From positions 4,030,001 to 4,094,000 of the forward strand of contig NW_025408668.1 of NCBI RefSeq assembly GCF_020360975.1: a DNA stretch of 64,000 bases, read 5' to 3'. The notes beneath the pieces were generated by a model. That model was given only the letters and a program-made list of their open reading frames with translations. It searched no databases and was not told where the DNA came from. The translations under genes and the position numbers were made by a program. The stretch is from Hirsutella rhossiliensis. Taxonomy: Eukaryota; Ascomycota; Sordariomycetes; Hypocreales; Ophiocordycipitaceae. Positions 34,481-44,771 of the stretch are shown one piece after another. The first letter of the stretch is position 1, and each line of letters opens with the position of its first letter.

Positions 34481-35635
34481 ATGCCCATCGTCAACCACGT
34501 CGTCCTGGCCTCGGGCGCCGCCGTCGCCGTCTCCGTCGCCGTCGCCACCGCCGTCGCCATCTACGAGTCCCCCGAGCTGCGCCGCTACGCCGACGACGTC
34601 CGCCGCCGCATCGCCATTGCCCTGCATTCCATCGGCGACGGCATCGAGCCGCCGCACCGGGAGCCGCGCTTCAACCGGCCCGAGGACGCCGACGGCTTCA
34701 TGCTCTCGCGCGGCGCCCAGCCCGGCGTCGACGCAGACGACGAGACGCGCCGCAGGCAGCGCGAGGAGCTGCTCTACTGGAACAGCCTGCGCCTGCGGGC
34801 AAAGGACGAGGACAAGTCTCAGGACGAGGCGCCCCTCGCTGCTGCCGCCACTGCTGCCGCCCATGTACAAAGGCCCTCCGCCGTCAGTCGGGGACCTTCT
34901 TTTGATGACTTTTTGCGGCAGGATGGTGATGCAGAGGACGGCACCTACGTCTTCAACAGCGGAGCCGACGCCAGACACACCCCGGCCGCCGGTCTTCGTC
35001 ACCGTGGCGAGCCTGCACCGCGGGCGCTCGGCACATCGCTCTACGCCAACCCCTTTGCCGACGAAAACTGCATCGGCCTCGATGACATGTCCGAGATGGC
35101 GGCCAGCCACGTCCCCCCCGTCAAGGAAGAAGCCATGTCGGACATTTACAGCGCCACCACGCGCCAATCAGACGACTATCGCAGCGCCACCATGGAGCCC
35201 TCGCCCGTGCTCATCGACACCGCGCCCGCCCCGGCGGAGCCAGAACCCCAACCGGCTGAAACGCTGGAGCGCGTCCTGGCCGACGACGAGTACATGTCGG
35301 CCGGCCAGGAAGACCGAAACGAGGCCTACGCTTCGATCCAGGCGTGGGCCCAGGACTCGAGCCGCAACTTCTACTCCCCCCTGCCCGTGACCCCCGCCGC
35401 TCCCGCGTCCGAGCCCGAGCTCGTCAGCGACGGGCAGCTCACGCCGACGGACTCGGTGTCGCTGGCCGGTTCTGGCGAGGATATTGCCAACGAGGCGCAG
35501 TCGTCGCGGGCGGGAGAGACGGGGCGGCCTTACGATGTGTTGAGCGAGAGCGAGGGCATGCTGACGCCAGCCAGCTGGTCCGAGGTCGGCAGCGTCGTCA
35601 GCGAGAGCGAGGCCCACGGGCCCGTGCATGCATAG
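34481..35635 (+). CDS. Membrane-anchored acidic protein, unknown function
   Basis: From Met at 34481 the frame encodes 384 residues. Residues 5-27 form one hydrophobic helix (VVLASGAAVAVSVAVATAVA), followed by a basic conserved-looking block with ELRRYADDVRRRI and RRRQREELLYWNSLRLR. The remaining 250 residues are acidic, rich in Ser, Ala, Pro and Glu, and probably disordered, ending in SESEGMLTPASWSEV. This suggests a tail-out membrane anchor with a cytosolic regulatory region, but I cannot assign a family. The frame is open for 47 more codons upstream with a Gly-Pro-Ser-Thr repeat. I chose the internal Met because the helix follows it at once and the extension is low-complexity. No introns are evident. 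Confidence 0.75.
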   Translation: MPIVNHVVLASGAAVAVSVAVATAVAIYESPELRRYADDVRRRIAIALHSIGDGIEPPHREPRFNRPEDADGFMLSRGAQPGVDADDETRRRQREELLYWNSLRLRAKDEDKSQDEAPLAAAATAAAHVQRPSAVSRGPSFDDFLRQDGDAEDGTYVFNSGADARHTPAAGLRHRGEPAPRALGTSLYANPFADENCIGLDDMSEMAASHVPPVKEEAMSDIYSATTRQSDDYRSATMEPSPVLIDTAPAPAEPEPQPAETLERVLADDEYMSAGQEDRNEAYASIQAWAQDSSRNFYSPLPVTPAAPASEPELVSDGQLTPTDSVSLAGSGEDIANEAQSSRAGETGRPYDVLSESEGMLTPASWSEVGSVVSESEAHGPVHA

Positions 35636-35962
35636 AGTGACGATTGCGGGCATTATACAGGACTCATAGCTGCTCATGGGACACGCACTCGGCGTTGGGG
35701 TTCTTTTACATTTTACTTGGCTATGGCGCCGCATGGCGTTGGAAACAGCAGGGCCTGCACCTGTTGATGTGCTTGGATATGGAACCCGGATGGTAGAGAT
35801 GCACAGAGTAGTAAAGAGTGAATCTGTGTCGCCGTTTGCAGGCATTGGGCCACGATTCTAGCGAGAGATGGTTGCCCTAACCAGACCTACCTGCTTCGTA
35901 TTTGCCAATACCATTACCTCCCTGACATTGGGCCACAACTTGGAGCCAGCATCGCCTCAACC
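35636..35962. other. 3' flank of the membrane-anchored protein gene
   Basis: About 330 bp without recognisable coding content. Confidence 0.5.
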
Positions 35963-36660
35963 ATGACAGAAGTCCCCGGGCTGGTCCTCGGCGGCGTGAG
36001 CGTGCTAGCCAGCTTCGCAGGCGCCGTGGATATCCGGATACAAGCTCCTCGGCCACATCTTCACCCAGGACAACGGCCTTTGCTCCCTCGCCCAAGGCGT
36101 CGCCCTGATAAACAGCAATGTTCAACGTATGGGCGTCTTCCTCGGAAACGTCCTTGCCACAAGTCTCCAGGGATCCGCTCCGTCCCGCAGAAGCGTGTCA
36201 ACCATGTTTTCTTTTGCAGCACGGAGGGAGCCTCTTGTCGTGAAGATATCGTGGGTGAAGCCGGGGCTCGCCTAAAAGGTCAGATGCCAGTACGAGAAGC
36301 CACGACAGCTTCCTTCGGCTCGTAAAGCGTAGTGGTAGACTCTGGACCAGCTATCTCAGGATACATCATGGCAACCGTTGACTCGATGTCATCGTTGCGA
36401 CCCGTCTCCAGAAATTCGGTAGCCTCGTCGACTGATGCCAGCAGTTTGCCCAACGCCGGGTCCAGATTTAACCAGGGGAGCACCTGCAACGTCCAGCCGA
36501 CATCCCGTACCCCATCTTTTCAACACGATACGCGTGCTACAACTCGCCACAAAGACCATGACACTGCTTCATCACCGCCCACTGTAAAGTCAATATCGAA
36601 ATATCAGGGTTGTTTTCAATGGCCATCGCGATGCCTTCAGGTAGCTGTCTAATACCCATA
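35963..36660 (-). pseudogene. Degenerate ankyrin-repeat gene relic, overlapping a HeLo-like start on the other strand
   Basis: On the minus strand, near 36226-36170, one frame reads AAKENMVDTLLRDGADP, an ankyrin helix-turn-helix pattern. After a frameshift it continues with LNIAVYQGD, a second ankyrin-type start, near 36125-36100. Further upstream pieces to about 36660 are open but broken. On the plus strand at 35963-36034 a frame begins with ATG and reads GLVLGGVSVLASFAGAVDI, which resembles the first helix of HeLo (HET-S-like) domains and then loses similarity. I cannot tell whether both readings are real. NLR-like genes with such domains are common pseudogenes in fungi. Confidence 0.4.
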
Positions 36661-38857
36661 TGCGGCATCCTGCTCAACGTGTGATGATCTTTGGAGAATT
36701 CTCGATGCGACTGGCAAGGTGAGCGCGGGGTCTCGGGCTCTTACCGGTTTGCCATCGTTGATCGGTTACCGCTGTTCTATGTGACCAGGTGCGGCTGACT
36801 TGCATGAAGCCGGTTTGGCGCCTTGAGAATTGCATTAGCAGCCTAATAAGCGATATAAACCTGTATGTGAAAACAATCCATTCGGCTCTCCATATTGGTG
36901 CCTGGCGGCGGTGGGTAACGTGGAGGTCCGCAGTGTTGCGGAACCCCCTATTACGGGTTCATCACTCTGTGGTTATCCCTTTGACCTTTCGGTTCCGGGT
37001 CCGCGTTCGAGACGGCGGTGGTGTCTTGGTGATGCTGCACATAATCTTGAATTCGTTGTCGCTTTCAACGGCGGAGTCTCGTCGCGTTTATTGGGATGCC
37101 GTGCAACGATCGTTTCGTCTGGTGCCGGTTCCTACAAAGGCGTGGGGAATGCATGCACATATGCTCAAAATTGTATAGCCGTGGCTCGGTACGTCATGCA
37201 AGAGGAGCGGTTGGCTCGTTGGAAGACCCCTAAAACGGTATCTCGGCTCCGAAGTCATGGATATAATATCAGCAACTCATGTCTACTGATATTGGCCGGC
37301 CGGGCGATGTTAATCCGTTCTATACATGTACATAACGAGCAAGGTACATGCAAAGCCGCGCATTTCGAACTATATACGGCAAGGGGAGCAGCGGGTCAGA
37401 TGCAATGACGATTCCAACCAAGGCAAGGATAGCATCCCCTCTCTGTGCAGGCCCCTCAGGCTCCGAGTTTGACACAGATATGCTTGCCAACCAAGATACA
37501 TATTGTTCTGACCGGCGTTTCCGTACACGCAGGAAGACAGACAACAACCGGCTCCTGACCACCATCAGAGTCACGCTGATTGCTCACATAGTGGAAGCAA
37601 GCAGGCGAATGAGCCGTCCCTCTCACACTTGATCTCTCCCACTACTTCTAACACTCTGCGGAACATTACGCCTTCTTCTGCCAGCACCAACAATCCGGCC
37701 ATGGCCATGACGGACCCAAATGGATACAGCCCCAGCTCAGCCCGGCATTCGAAAGCAGTTCAAGCATCCCGATGCCGTCCGTATTGCTTATATCCAGGTG
37801 TCATATAGCCATGGCCTTGCTAACCACCATCGTTTGTCATTGCCGCCTACCGGCAGAATCACATTGAGCCGACACGAAGTAGTGAAACGACCGTTCGCTT
37901 TTCACTCGGACAGCTCGCCATTGTCGCCCAGGCCCAAGGTTCAACTACTTGCAAGGATGCCAAGACCGGCTATCCGGTGGACATTCGCACGCTTGGCGGT
38001 AAGTTTCAATCGTTGTATGAAGGCTTCACGGCAAAATCAGAATATGCGAGAGTCTTGAAGGAAAACTGGGAAGCAGAGAACCCCAAATCCCCAAGGCACA
38101 CGGATTTCCATATCTGTGGCCTGCAGCGGCTTTGCTCGCATCCTTTGGTCAACCAGTTCAATCGCACCCAGCATCGTCACATGAGTAGCTTCTCCCCTGG
38201 AAGGTGGCGGACGTGATATCTAGCTACGCATAAGCACCACAGCTTCTCCCCGATCATTATTCGCGCCCTCTGTATACAGCGCGGCGTAAACGATTCCGCT
38301 GGGATGTACCTCCAGATCTCATCTCGTTAAATATCGCAATTTCCTTGACTAACGTACGTATATTGAGAAATTAAGTGGGAAATAGGAGGAAACTATGTAG
38401 TGTCTTCACTTATGGAATACTGGTTCAAGCCAGCTATGTCTACATTCCTGCGCCATGGCCGTCCCGCTAACTATAGGTATAGCCATAAAGAGAGAGATAC
38501 TGTGTCGGTCCAAGTCCACGAGGCTGCGGACGACTGTGCGCCATCTCTTCTTTATAATAATACGTGGTGAGACGGGCGTTGAACCCCAGTTACCGCTCCT
38601 TTCCCTACCGACCGCTGGAGCCTGCTCGCAACGCCCCTATCTTGTCCCCTAGACGAGAGAAGATTAGCTGTGGGGGAGGAACATGGGACGTGGCACGCCT
38701 TCTTTAAGCAAGGGGCATGTCTCGTGTCTTTTCCCCCGCCTCGGGGCTTGGCCGGAGACAATGCCATAGAACCGTCATGACTCGAGCCTGACCTTGGCGA
38801 CCATGGGAGAGGTTCAATGACTCGTAGTCGAGCATAGGACGTCTTGCCGTCTTATAC
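36661..38857. other. Intergenic region, no gene recognised
   Basis: About 2.2 kb. The longest plus frame (36911-37408, 165 codons) has seven Cys but no signal peptide or known domain. A minus frame at 37320-37574 has a hydrophobic stretch. A plus segment near 37915-38216 reads plausibly protein-like (IRTLGGKFQSLYEGF) without a match I know. These may be pieces of a decayed gene. Confidence 0.4.
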
Positions 38858-38862
38858 ATAGT

Positions 38863-39026
38863 TGTGACGGTACAAGTGCACGAACAAGGTCGGGTGCGAC
38901 TTGGGTAAAGTGATTGTCTACGAAGAGAGAAGGAGGTTCCTAAGGAAGACTCTGACTTTCGCTATTTACATGAATCAAAGTGAGACATTTCATAAAGTAT
39001 GAAAGTCACATGATCGTTCCCTCACA
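38863..39026 (-). repeat. 3' LTR of the chromovirus
   Basis: 164 bp, TGTGACGG..CTCACA on the plus strand, identical to 44382-44545. In element orientation a polypurine tract precedes it (complement of 39027-39040, GTAAGGGAGGCCCA). Confidence 0.97.
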
Positions 39027-39129
39027 TGGGCCTCCCTTACTCCATCGCTTCTGATTCTTCCACGTCTTGCTGAGCCTGTAGGCGAGCATTTTGCACTTCT
39101 TGTTTCGTGGGTCTGGGTTTGTTTTTGCT

Positions 39130-40480
39130 GTGCTTCTCGAAGTCTCTGATGGCGATGTGAGCGTTGACGACGTTCTGTAGTGGTTCCCATGTTGCCTGCT
39201 CAAGGTCGAAGCCTCTCCATAGTATATGGTACTGGAAGCCTTTCTGTTTTGTGCGTTTCGAGTCCAGTATTGCTTCAATCGCCCAGAGTTTCTCCCTTGC
39301 ATCTAGCGTTATTGGTGGGGCGGTGTGTTGTATTGGCCGGGGAGCGGGTCGTTTGGTGACGGTCGTAGGAGGTTGGCGTGGAATGAATTGTGAATTGAGT
39401 CTAATTCATGTGGCAACTTCAGTTGGTAGGAGTGAGGGTTGAGCACGCGCTCGATTCGAAAAGGGCCAATGAACTTATGATCTAGTTTGGGGATGGGTCT
39501 GGTCGAATCGATGTTGCGTGTGCTAAGTAGCACCATGTCTCCAACTCGGTACGCTGGCGCCGGTGATCTATTTGCGTTGGCGAACTGTTCTTGTGAGGCT
39601 TGAGCTGAGAGCAGGTTTGTCCGAAGTAGATCAGTGATTTCTTGCATCTTGGCGACAAATTCGTTCCCCGTTGCAGCGTTCTGCCAGGTCTTTGGATGCC
39701 GCGAGTGGTATTGCGCGAGGGGAACGAAAGCTCATTCGGGGGTGGTAGCCTGTGTTCGCAAAAAATGGAGACATTCCCGTTGAATCGCTAACAACGTTAC
39801 GGGCTGCGAATTCGGCCAATGGGAGCCACTCGTCCCAGTCGTCCTGAGCAAAGCTAACATACTGGCGAAGGTATTGTTCGAGAAATGAGTTAGCGTTTTC
39901 CGTCTGGCCGTCAGTTTCGGGGTGATATGCTGTGGAGAGGCTGATATTGATCTGTAGGCGGTGGCAAACCGCTTTCCAGAATTCCGAGACAAACAGTGGT
40001 CCTCTATCAGATACGATTGAATCCGGTAGTCCATGGAGTTTCCAGACATCTCGTACGAAGAGCGTTGCCAAGTCATGTGCTTTCATGTCGGTCTTGCAAG
40101 GCGTGAAATGTCTGTCCTTTGACAGCCTATCGACTACCACCATGATTGCGTTGAATCCACGAGCTGTGCGCTGAATTGGGCCAATGAAGTCAACGGACAA
40201 GTCCTCCATCTTTGCAAGGGAACTGGGAGCGGTTTCAACGTCCCCTGGTACCGTAACCGGGAGGTCTTGTTCCTCAGGCATCCGTGGCAATTGCGTGTGA
40301 ATTGTTTCGTATCGGCGCTAAGCCTTGGCCACCAATAAGAGCGTGAAATGAGTTCGTATAGCTTGTTTTTCCCGGGGTGGCCTGATTCGACGCTGTCGTG
40401 GGCGAGTTGAGTGAGAAGGGTCCGTAGTTCGCCTGCGGGTACGTATAGCCTCTCTCGGAAATATAATCGGCCTTCGTTTA
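39130..40480 (-). pseudogene. Chromovirus integrase, GPY/F module and chromodomain (frameshifted)
   Basis: The HHCC zinc finger (H..H..NCHGC) lies near 40440-40280. The catalytic core follows with the first Asp in VDFIGPI (near 40190), the second in SDRGPLF (near 40005) and the Glu in PETDGQTE (near 39905). A module with FIGPFRIERVLNPHSYQL lies near 39480-39420. The chromodomain spans about 39296-39130, with LWAIEAILDS and FQYHILWRGFD and ATWEP, which in this class binds modified histones and guides insertion. One-base shifts near 40210, 39690 and 39320 split the frame, each in or beside a short homopolymer. Confidence 0.9.
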
Positions 40481-42955
40481 TCATGCATTCCGATAGAGAA
40501 ACTTCCTTCGAGTGAGGAGTGCCATGGGGTTTGAGCATCTCGTCCCTGATTTTCATCCACCATTCGTCCTCCTCATAGCCCTTGTCTAGAAGTCTTGTGA
40601 TTCTGTGGTTGATTGGTTCTGGCTGAATTTCGTCAAGAATGGCGGGACATAGTGCAATTTCTTGTTCCCAGGAGAGATTGGCAAAGAGTTCTGAGAGCTC
40701 GGGGTCAAGCTTTAGTTGTTCTTGTACGGAGGAGTCTACGTTGCAAGGCTTAAGCAGCGACTGTTGTTGGTACTGGATGCGGTCGTCATTTTCATCTTTC
40801 GGCAAGTCTTGTGATCTTCGTGTGAGTGAGTCAGGTTTTCCGTTCTCTTTCCCAGGCACTGACTTGATAGCGAATTGGAACTGTGATAGGAATTCGCTCC
40901 ACCTGACTTGTCGTCTTGAAAGTTGCTTGGTTGTCATGAAATATCGAAGGTTGGCATGGTCAGTGATGACTGTAATCTGGTGGTGCGTGCCTTGGAGTTC
41001 GGGTCTCCAGCATTCGAAGCAGCGTACAATAGCCAAAAGTTCTTTGTCATAGATCTCGTAATTGCACTCAGCGGGTCGTACTTCTTGGACATGAAAGCCA
41101 CTGGGTGTAGCACTCCTTGATCATCTTCCTGGGAGAGGATGCCCGAAGAGACAAAATCGGATGCGTCGCATTCGACAAACACTTCTCTTGCGGGGTCGAA
41201 GTGTCTGAGGATTGGCGCTGAAGTGAAGCTATTTTTGAGCATATCGAATGCTTCTTGGCACGATGAAGTCCAGTTCCATTTGACTAGTTTCCGTGTCAGG
41301 GCAACAAGTGGTCGTACGATGCGTGAAAATCCTTGATGAACCGTCTGTAGAAATTCGAGAATCCTAAGAAGGCTTGAACATCTTTGACGTTGATAGGGCC
41401 TCCCAGTTGATGAGACAGTCGACTTTCTCTGGGTCCATCCGTACTCCAGTGGTTGAGATGATCATGCCCAGATATTTAACTTCAGTAGTCTCAAATTCGC
41501 ATTTCTTGACGTCAAGTTGTAGGCCTGCGGCTTCAAGTGCTTGAAGTACTGATTTGACGTGGAGTCTGTGGGTGGCGAGGTCGTCTGAGTAGATGAGAAT
41601 GTCGTCGATGTAGGCTGTGCAATATCTATCAAGGAATGGGCGTAAGACTTCGTTGATTCGAGCTTGAAAGGTAGCTGGGGCGTTTGATAGTCCAAAGGCA
41701 TCACCATGCTCTCGAAGAGACCATATCTTGTGTTGAACGCCGTCATCCACTCCTGACCCTCCTTGATGCGTATTCGATTGAACGCTGCGACGACATCGAG
41801 TTTGGTGAAATACTTGGCTTGGCTTAGCTGAGAAAGTGTCTCCTGGATTAACGGTAGCGGGTAGCGGTTCTTGATGGTTATCGCGTTAAGAGCTCGGTAG
41901 TCCACGCAAAAACGAAGGCCCTCCTGGCTTCTTTGCAAATAACACCGGCGAGGCCGCCGGTGAGGTGCTAGCGCGTATAAAACCCTTGTCAAGGTTTTCC
42001 TGAAGGAATTTCCGGAGGACGAGAAGTTCGTCTTGGGACATCCCGTACAGAGGTCCATGTGGTGGAGTCGTTCCAGGTTGAAGTTCAATTTCGTGGTCGC
42101 AGTCTCGGTGTGGGGGGAGTTTATCCGCCTCTGATTGGTCGAATGCCTTCAAGAATTCATGGTAGTGTTGTGGTACTTTTGTTGCAGGATCGATCAAAGT
42201 CTTGGGTTCGAGGGCTTTGTGAATGTCTTCGAGTGATGCCCTGAAAGGTACATATCGGCTGCTATTTTCCGGGAAGCTCGGAGTTCCTGTGTTTGTTGGT
42301 CCTTGGGGTTAAGGAGGTGATTCCGTCCTGTAGCTGGAGCTCTCGGTTCATCTTGTCCATGTCTGTGAGTGCAGAGTCGAATCGGACCCGTCGGCGTGTT
42401 TTAGGTTCTACGAAGGTGGAGGCTTCTGTGATGACCCCAAGTTCAGCCAGCCTTTTGTCGATCTCATACAGTGATAATGAGAATACGTCGACGTCGCGGT
42501 TTTTGGTCAGCATGTGGAATGCGGCTGCGCCGACTCTTCGGGGGATTGATGGGCGTGGCAGTATAGTCGTGGTTGCAGAACTTGACAAAGAGGGAGCTCC
42601 AGAAACAGGCAGTTGGTATTGTCCTTTCTCCATGCAGTATTTGCGGCAGTGATCAGAGTTGAAAGTGACCACATTCGTGCTCCAATTGACGATTGGGTTG
42701 TGATCTGTTAGCCAGGGTTTTCCAAGTATGACATTATACTTCCCAAGCTTCGTTACGTAAAAAAGCATCTTCTCCTTGTGTCCCTTGATGTCCATGTTGA
42801 GCTTCACCACATGAGTGATGTCGCCAGCCGAGGAGGGTCTTCCATCGACTACGTTCAGCCGGCGACGGTTTCGTAATTCATAAAGCGTGAGTTTGTTGGT
42901 GTGCGCGAAGGATTCGTCTATAAACCCCTTTCCGGTGGCACCTGAGTCAAGCATT
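40480..42955 (-). pseudogene. Chromovirus protease, reverse transcriptase and RNase H (frameshifted)
   Basis: The protease begins near 42954 with MLDSGATG, the retroviral-type Asp active site. Reverse transcriptase spans about 42197-41364, with FCVDYRALN near 41905 and the catalytic YIDD at 41601-41612. RNase H follows, with FVECDASDF near 41185-41155, and continues past a shift near 41060 through [10 protein letters not shown]. Shifts are seen near 42268 (GG), 41925 (GGG), 41703 (TTT), 41397 (CCC), 41335 (TTTT) and 41060 (AA). Every catalytic motif is intact in its own frame. Confidence 0.9.
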
Positions 42956-42964
42956 GCTTCGGTT

Positions 42965-44229
42965 TTAATCGGAGGAATTGTCTTCGATTAGGTTACAAGG
43001 CAGTAGCAAATGAGCTTGGTTGGTGTCCAGAGAAGAGAGCAGTAGATCGCCCTTTTTCTTGCGTCTCCTGCGGCGACTTCCGTCGGAGACTACACTTTTT
43101 CCGTCCTCCATGGTGCGGTGTCGCAATTGAGGGAACGATGTTTGCCCGAGCTGCACCAATGGCAGAGTCCATGCGTTGTGCAATAGGCTCTGCGTGCCGC
43201 TCTCTGCTTCCTTTGGGGGTCTACGACCAGAGGCGACATCTTTGCCCCCCCGGGTGATGACGCTAAAATCCATTAAACCCCCGCCGTTAGAGGTCGTCGA
43301 TTGTGGCGTGGTGGAGGGTTGTAAGGTTGCTTTGTGACTTGCTGAGTTGTCGGTGTTTTTCTTGAAGTAATTGGCATTGACTTGACGGCATTCGTTATCG
43401 CAGATACGGACAAGGTCCATAAATTGACTAAGTTCGGTAGGTGTATCTTTGCCCTTAGTGAGAGAAAGTCTCCAGATAACGTTGTCGTGGAGGGCACGTC
43501 GGAGGTGAGCAATGAGCGCCCCACTATCCCACTCGGTGAGCTTGGCGACGGCATACCATTCGGGGAGGAATGTCGTAAGGGATCTATGGCCTTGTTTCAT
43601 GTCAAAGATTTTGAGTTGGGCGGTAGCTTTAGCGTCAATATCCCCGAAGGCTGACTGAAGGGTGCTTTTTATGGCATTGACATCGTCGAAGAGAACCACC
43701 CCATCTTTAATGTTGTAGCGGACTTGGTCATGTGCTTTGCCTTTAAGGCATGAGACGACATATCCCATACGTTGAGGTTCCGAGTTCCACCAATCTTTAT
43801 TCATTTCGAGCTTCAACTCGAGGTGCTGGAGGAAATTCGGCAGAAGCGTGGGGTCCTCTCCGGTGAAGGCCTCAGGATCAGGGTGTTCTGGTGTGCGGTG
43901 TGAAGCTCCCTAGACTGAATGATCTTTAGGTATGCTTCATTTTCTGCCATAAGACGGGCGATCGTTGCGTCTCCATCACTTTTAGAAATGAGCGTGTTTT
44001 CTAGGCGGGTTTGGAGGTCCTCCATGTCCCTTATTGTCGTCGTGGTCGAGGCACGTAGTGAATCGATTACCGCTTGCATACTGTATGCGGCATTGCATAC
44101 GAGGAAGACTTCTTTCATGAGACCGGCTGGGTTAGCAACAAAGGCATTTCGGAACGTTTCATTGGTATTGCTGGCGTTGAGGAGGGGCAGGGGGCACTCG
44201 ATCGACGGGTGTGGGGCAGCGGTAGCCAT
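42965..44229 (-). pseudogene. Chromovirus Gag (frameshifted)
   Basis: Gag starts at Met 44229. A shift near 43885 moves the capsid part into a second frame (43816-43250, with MGYVVSCLKGKAHDQV and a typical gypsy capsid pattern). A shift back at a run of seven C on the plus strand (about 43246) restores the first frame, in which the CCHC knuckle CHWCSSGKHRSLNC lies at 43123-43164. A stop after TEKV and another before the protease remain in that frame, so the normal Gag-Pol link is not clear. Confidence 0.85.
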
Positions 44230-44371
44230 TGGGTTGTTGACGGTGTGGTGGTTTAGGTGAGAATTTGGTTGCAGGGTGTTTTGGTGAGGTTTGAAAGCGA
44301 CAAGTGCGGTTTAGAACTATCGAAATCAATAGTCACGTCGCGGACGGTGATCTATTGAGGAGGGGTAGTTG

Positions 44372-44380
44372 GTAGACAAT
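44372..44380 (-). other. Self-priming primer binding site of the chromovirus
   Basis: Read on the minus strand, one base after the 5' LTR, the site is ATTGTCTAC. Its exact complement GTAGACAAT lies inside the same LTR (minus strand of 44432-44440). No tRNA match was evident. Tf1-type elements prime reverse transcription by folding the 5' end of their own RNA onto this site, so the R region probably begins at or near 44440. Confidence 0.7.
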
Positions 44381-44381
44381 A

Positions 44382-44545
44382 TGTGACGGTACAAGTGCAC
44401 GAACAAGGTCGGGTGCGACTTGGGTAAAGTGATTGTCTACGAAGAGAGAAGGAGGTTCCTAAGGAAGACTCTGACTTTCGCTATTTACATGAATCAAAGT
44501 GAGACATTTCATAAAGTATGAAAGTCACATGATCGTTCCCTCACA
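44382..44545 (-). repeat. 5' LTR of the chromovirus
   Basis: 164 bp, identical to 38863-39026. It contains the self-priming partner at 44432-44440. A weak TATA-like TGTAAATAGC lies about 40-50 bases upstream of that in element orientation. Confidence 0.97.
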
Positions 44546-44711
44546 ATAGTCGTCTAATCTATATTCAATTGCTAGCAACTACGTGCTATGGTGGGGCAGC
44601 ATTAATCCCCCTCGAGGGCGTTTGACTACTTATACCTCCAGGCGCTTTCCTCTTCCAAGTCGTGCGAAGGATTATCAACCCCATTCGTTAGTCCCTCCCT
44701 TCCTGAGACTT

Positions 44712-44720
44712 TATATAAAA
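44712..44720 (+). promoter_or_regulatory. TATA box of the aspartic-protease-like gene
   Basis: TATATAAAA lies 52 bp before the ATG at 44772 and 166 bp after the chromovirus LTR, so the element sits in the upstream regulatory region without removing the core promoter. Confidence 0.65.
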
Positions 44721-44771
44721 AGCAGCACTTTCATTCAGCAAAACACTCTTCACGGAAAGTCCGGCTAAACC

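Larger units (their letters stand above)
38858..44550 (-). mobile_element. Young Ty3/gypsy chromovirus, minus strand, not RIP-mutated
   Basis: Two LTRs of 164 bp (38863-39026 and 44382-44545) are identical base for base, and the element is flanked by a perfect ATAGT duplication (38858-38862 and 44546-44550). The total is 5683 bp. In minus orientation it encodes Gag with a CCHC knuckle, protease (DSGA), reverse transcriptase (YIDD), RNase H, integrase (HHCC finger and DDE core), a GPY/F-type module and a chromodomain. This is the order of chromoviruses. The primer site next to the 5' LTR complements bases inside the LTR, as in self-priming Tf1/sushi-type elements. Composition is normal with CpA intact. 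About a dozen one-base shifts break the frames. Confidence 0.96.

Noticed and set aside
34457..35167. 236-codon minus-strand frame
   Set aside because: Exact antisense of the membrane-anchored protein gene; it follows from the GC-rich codon use of that gene.
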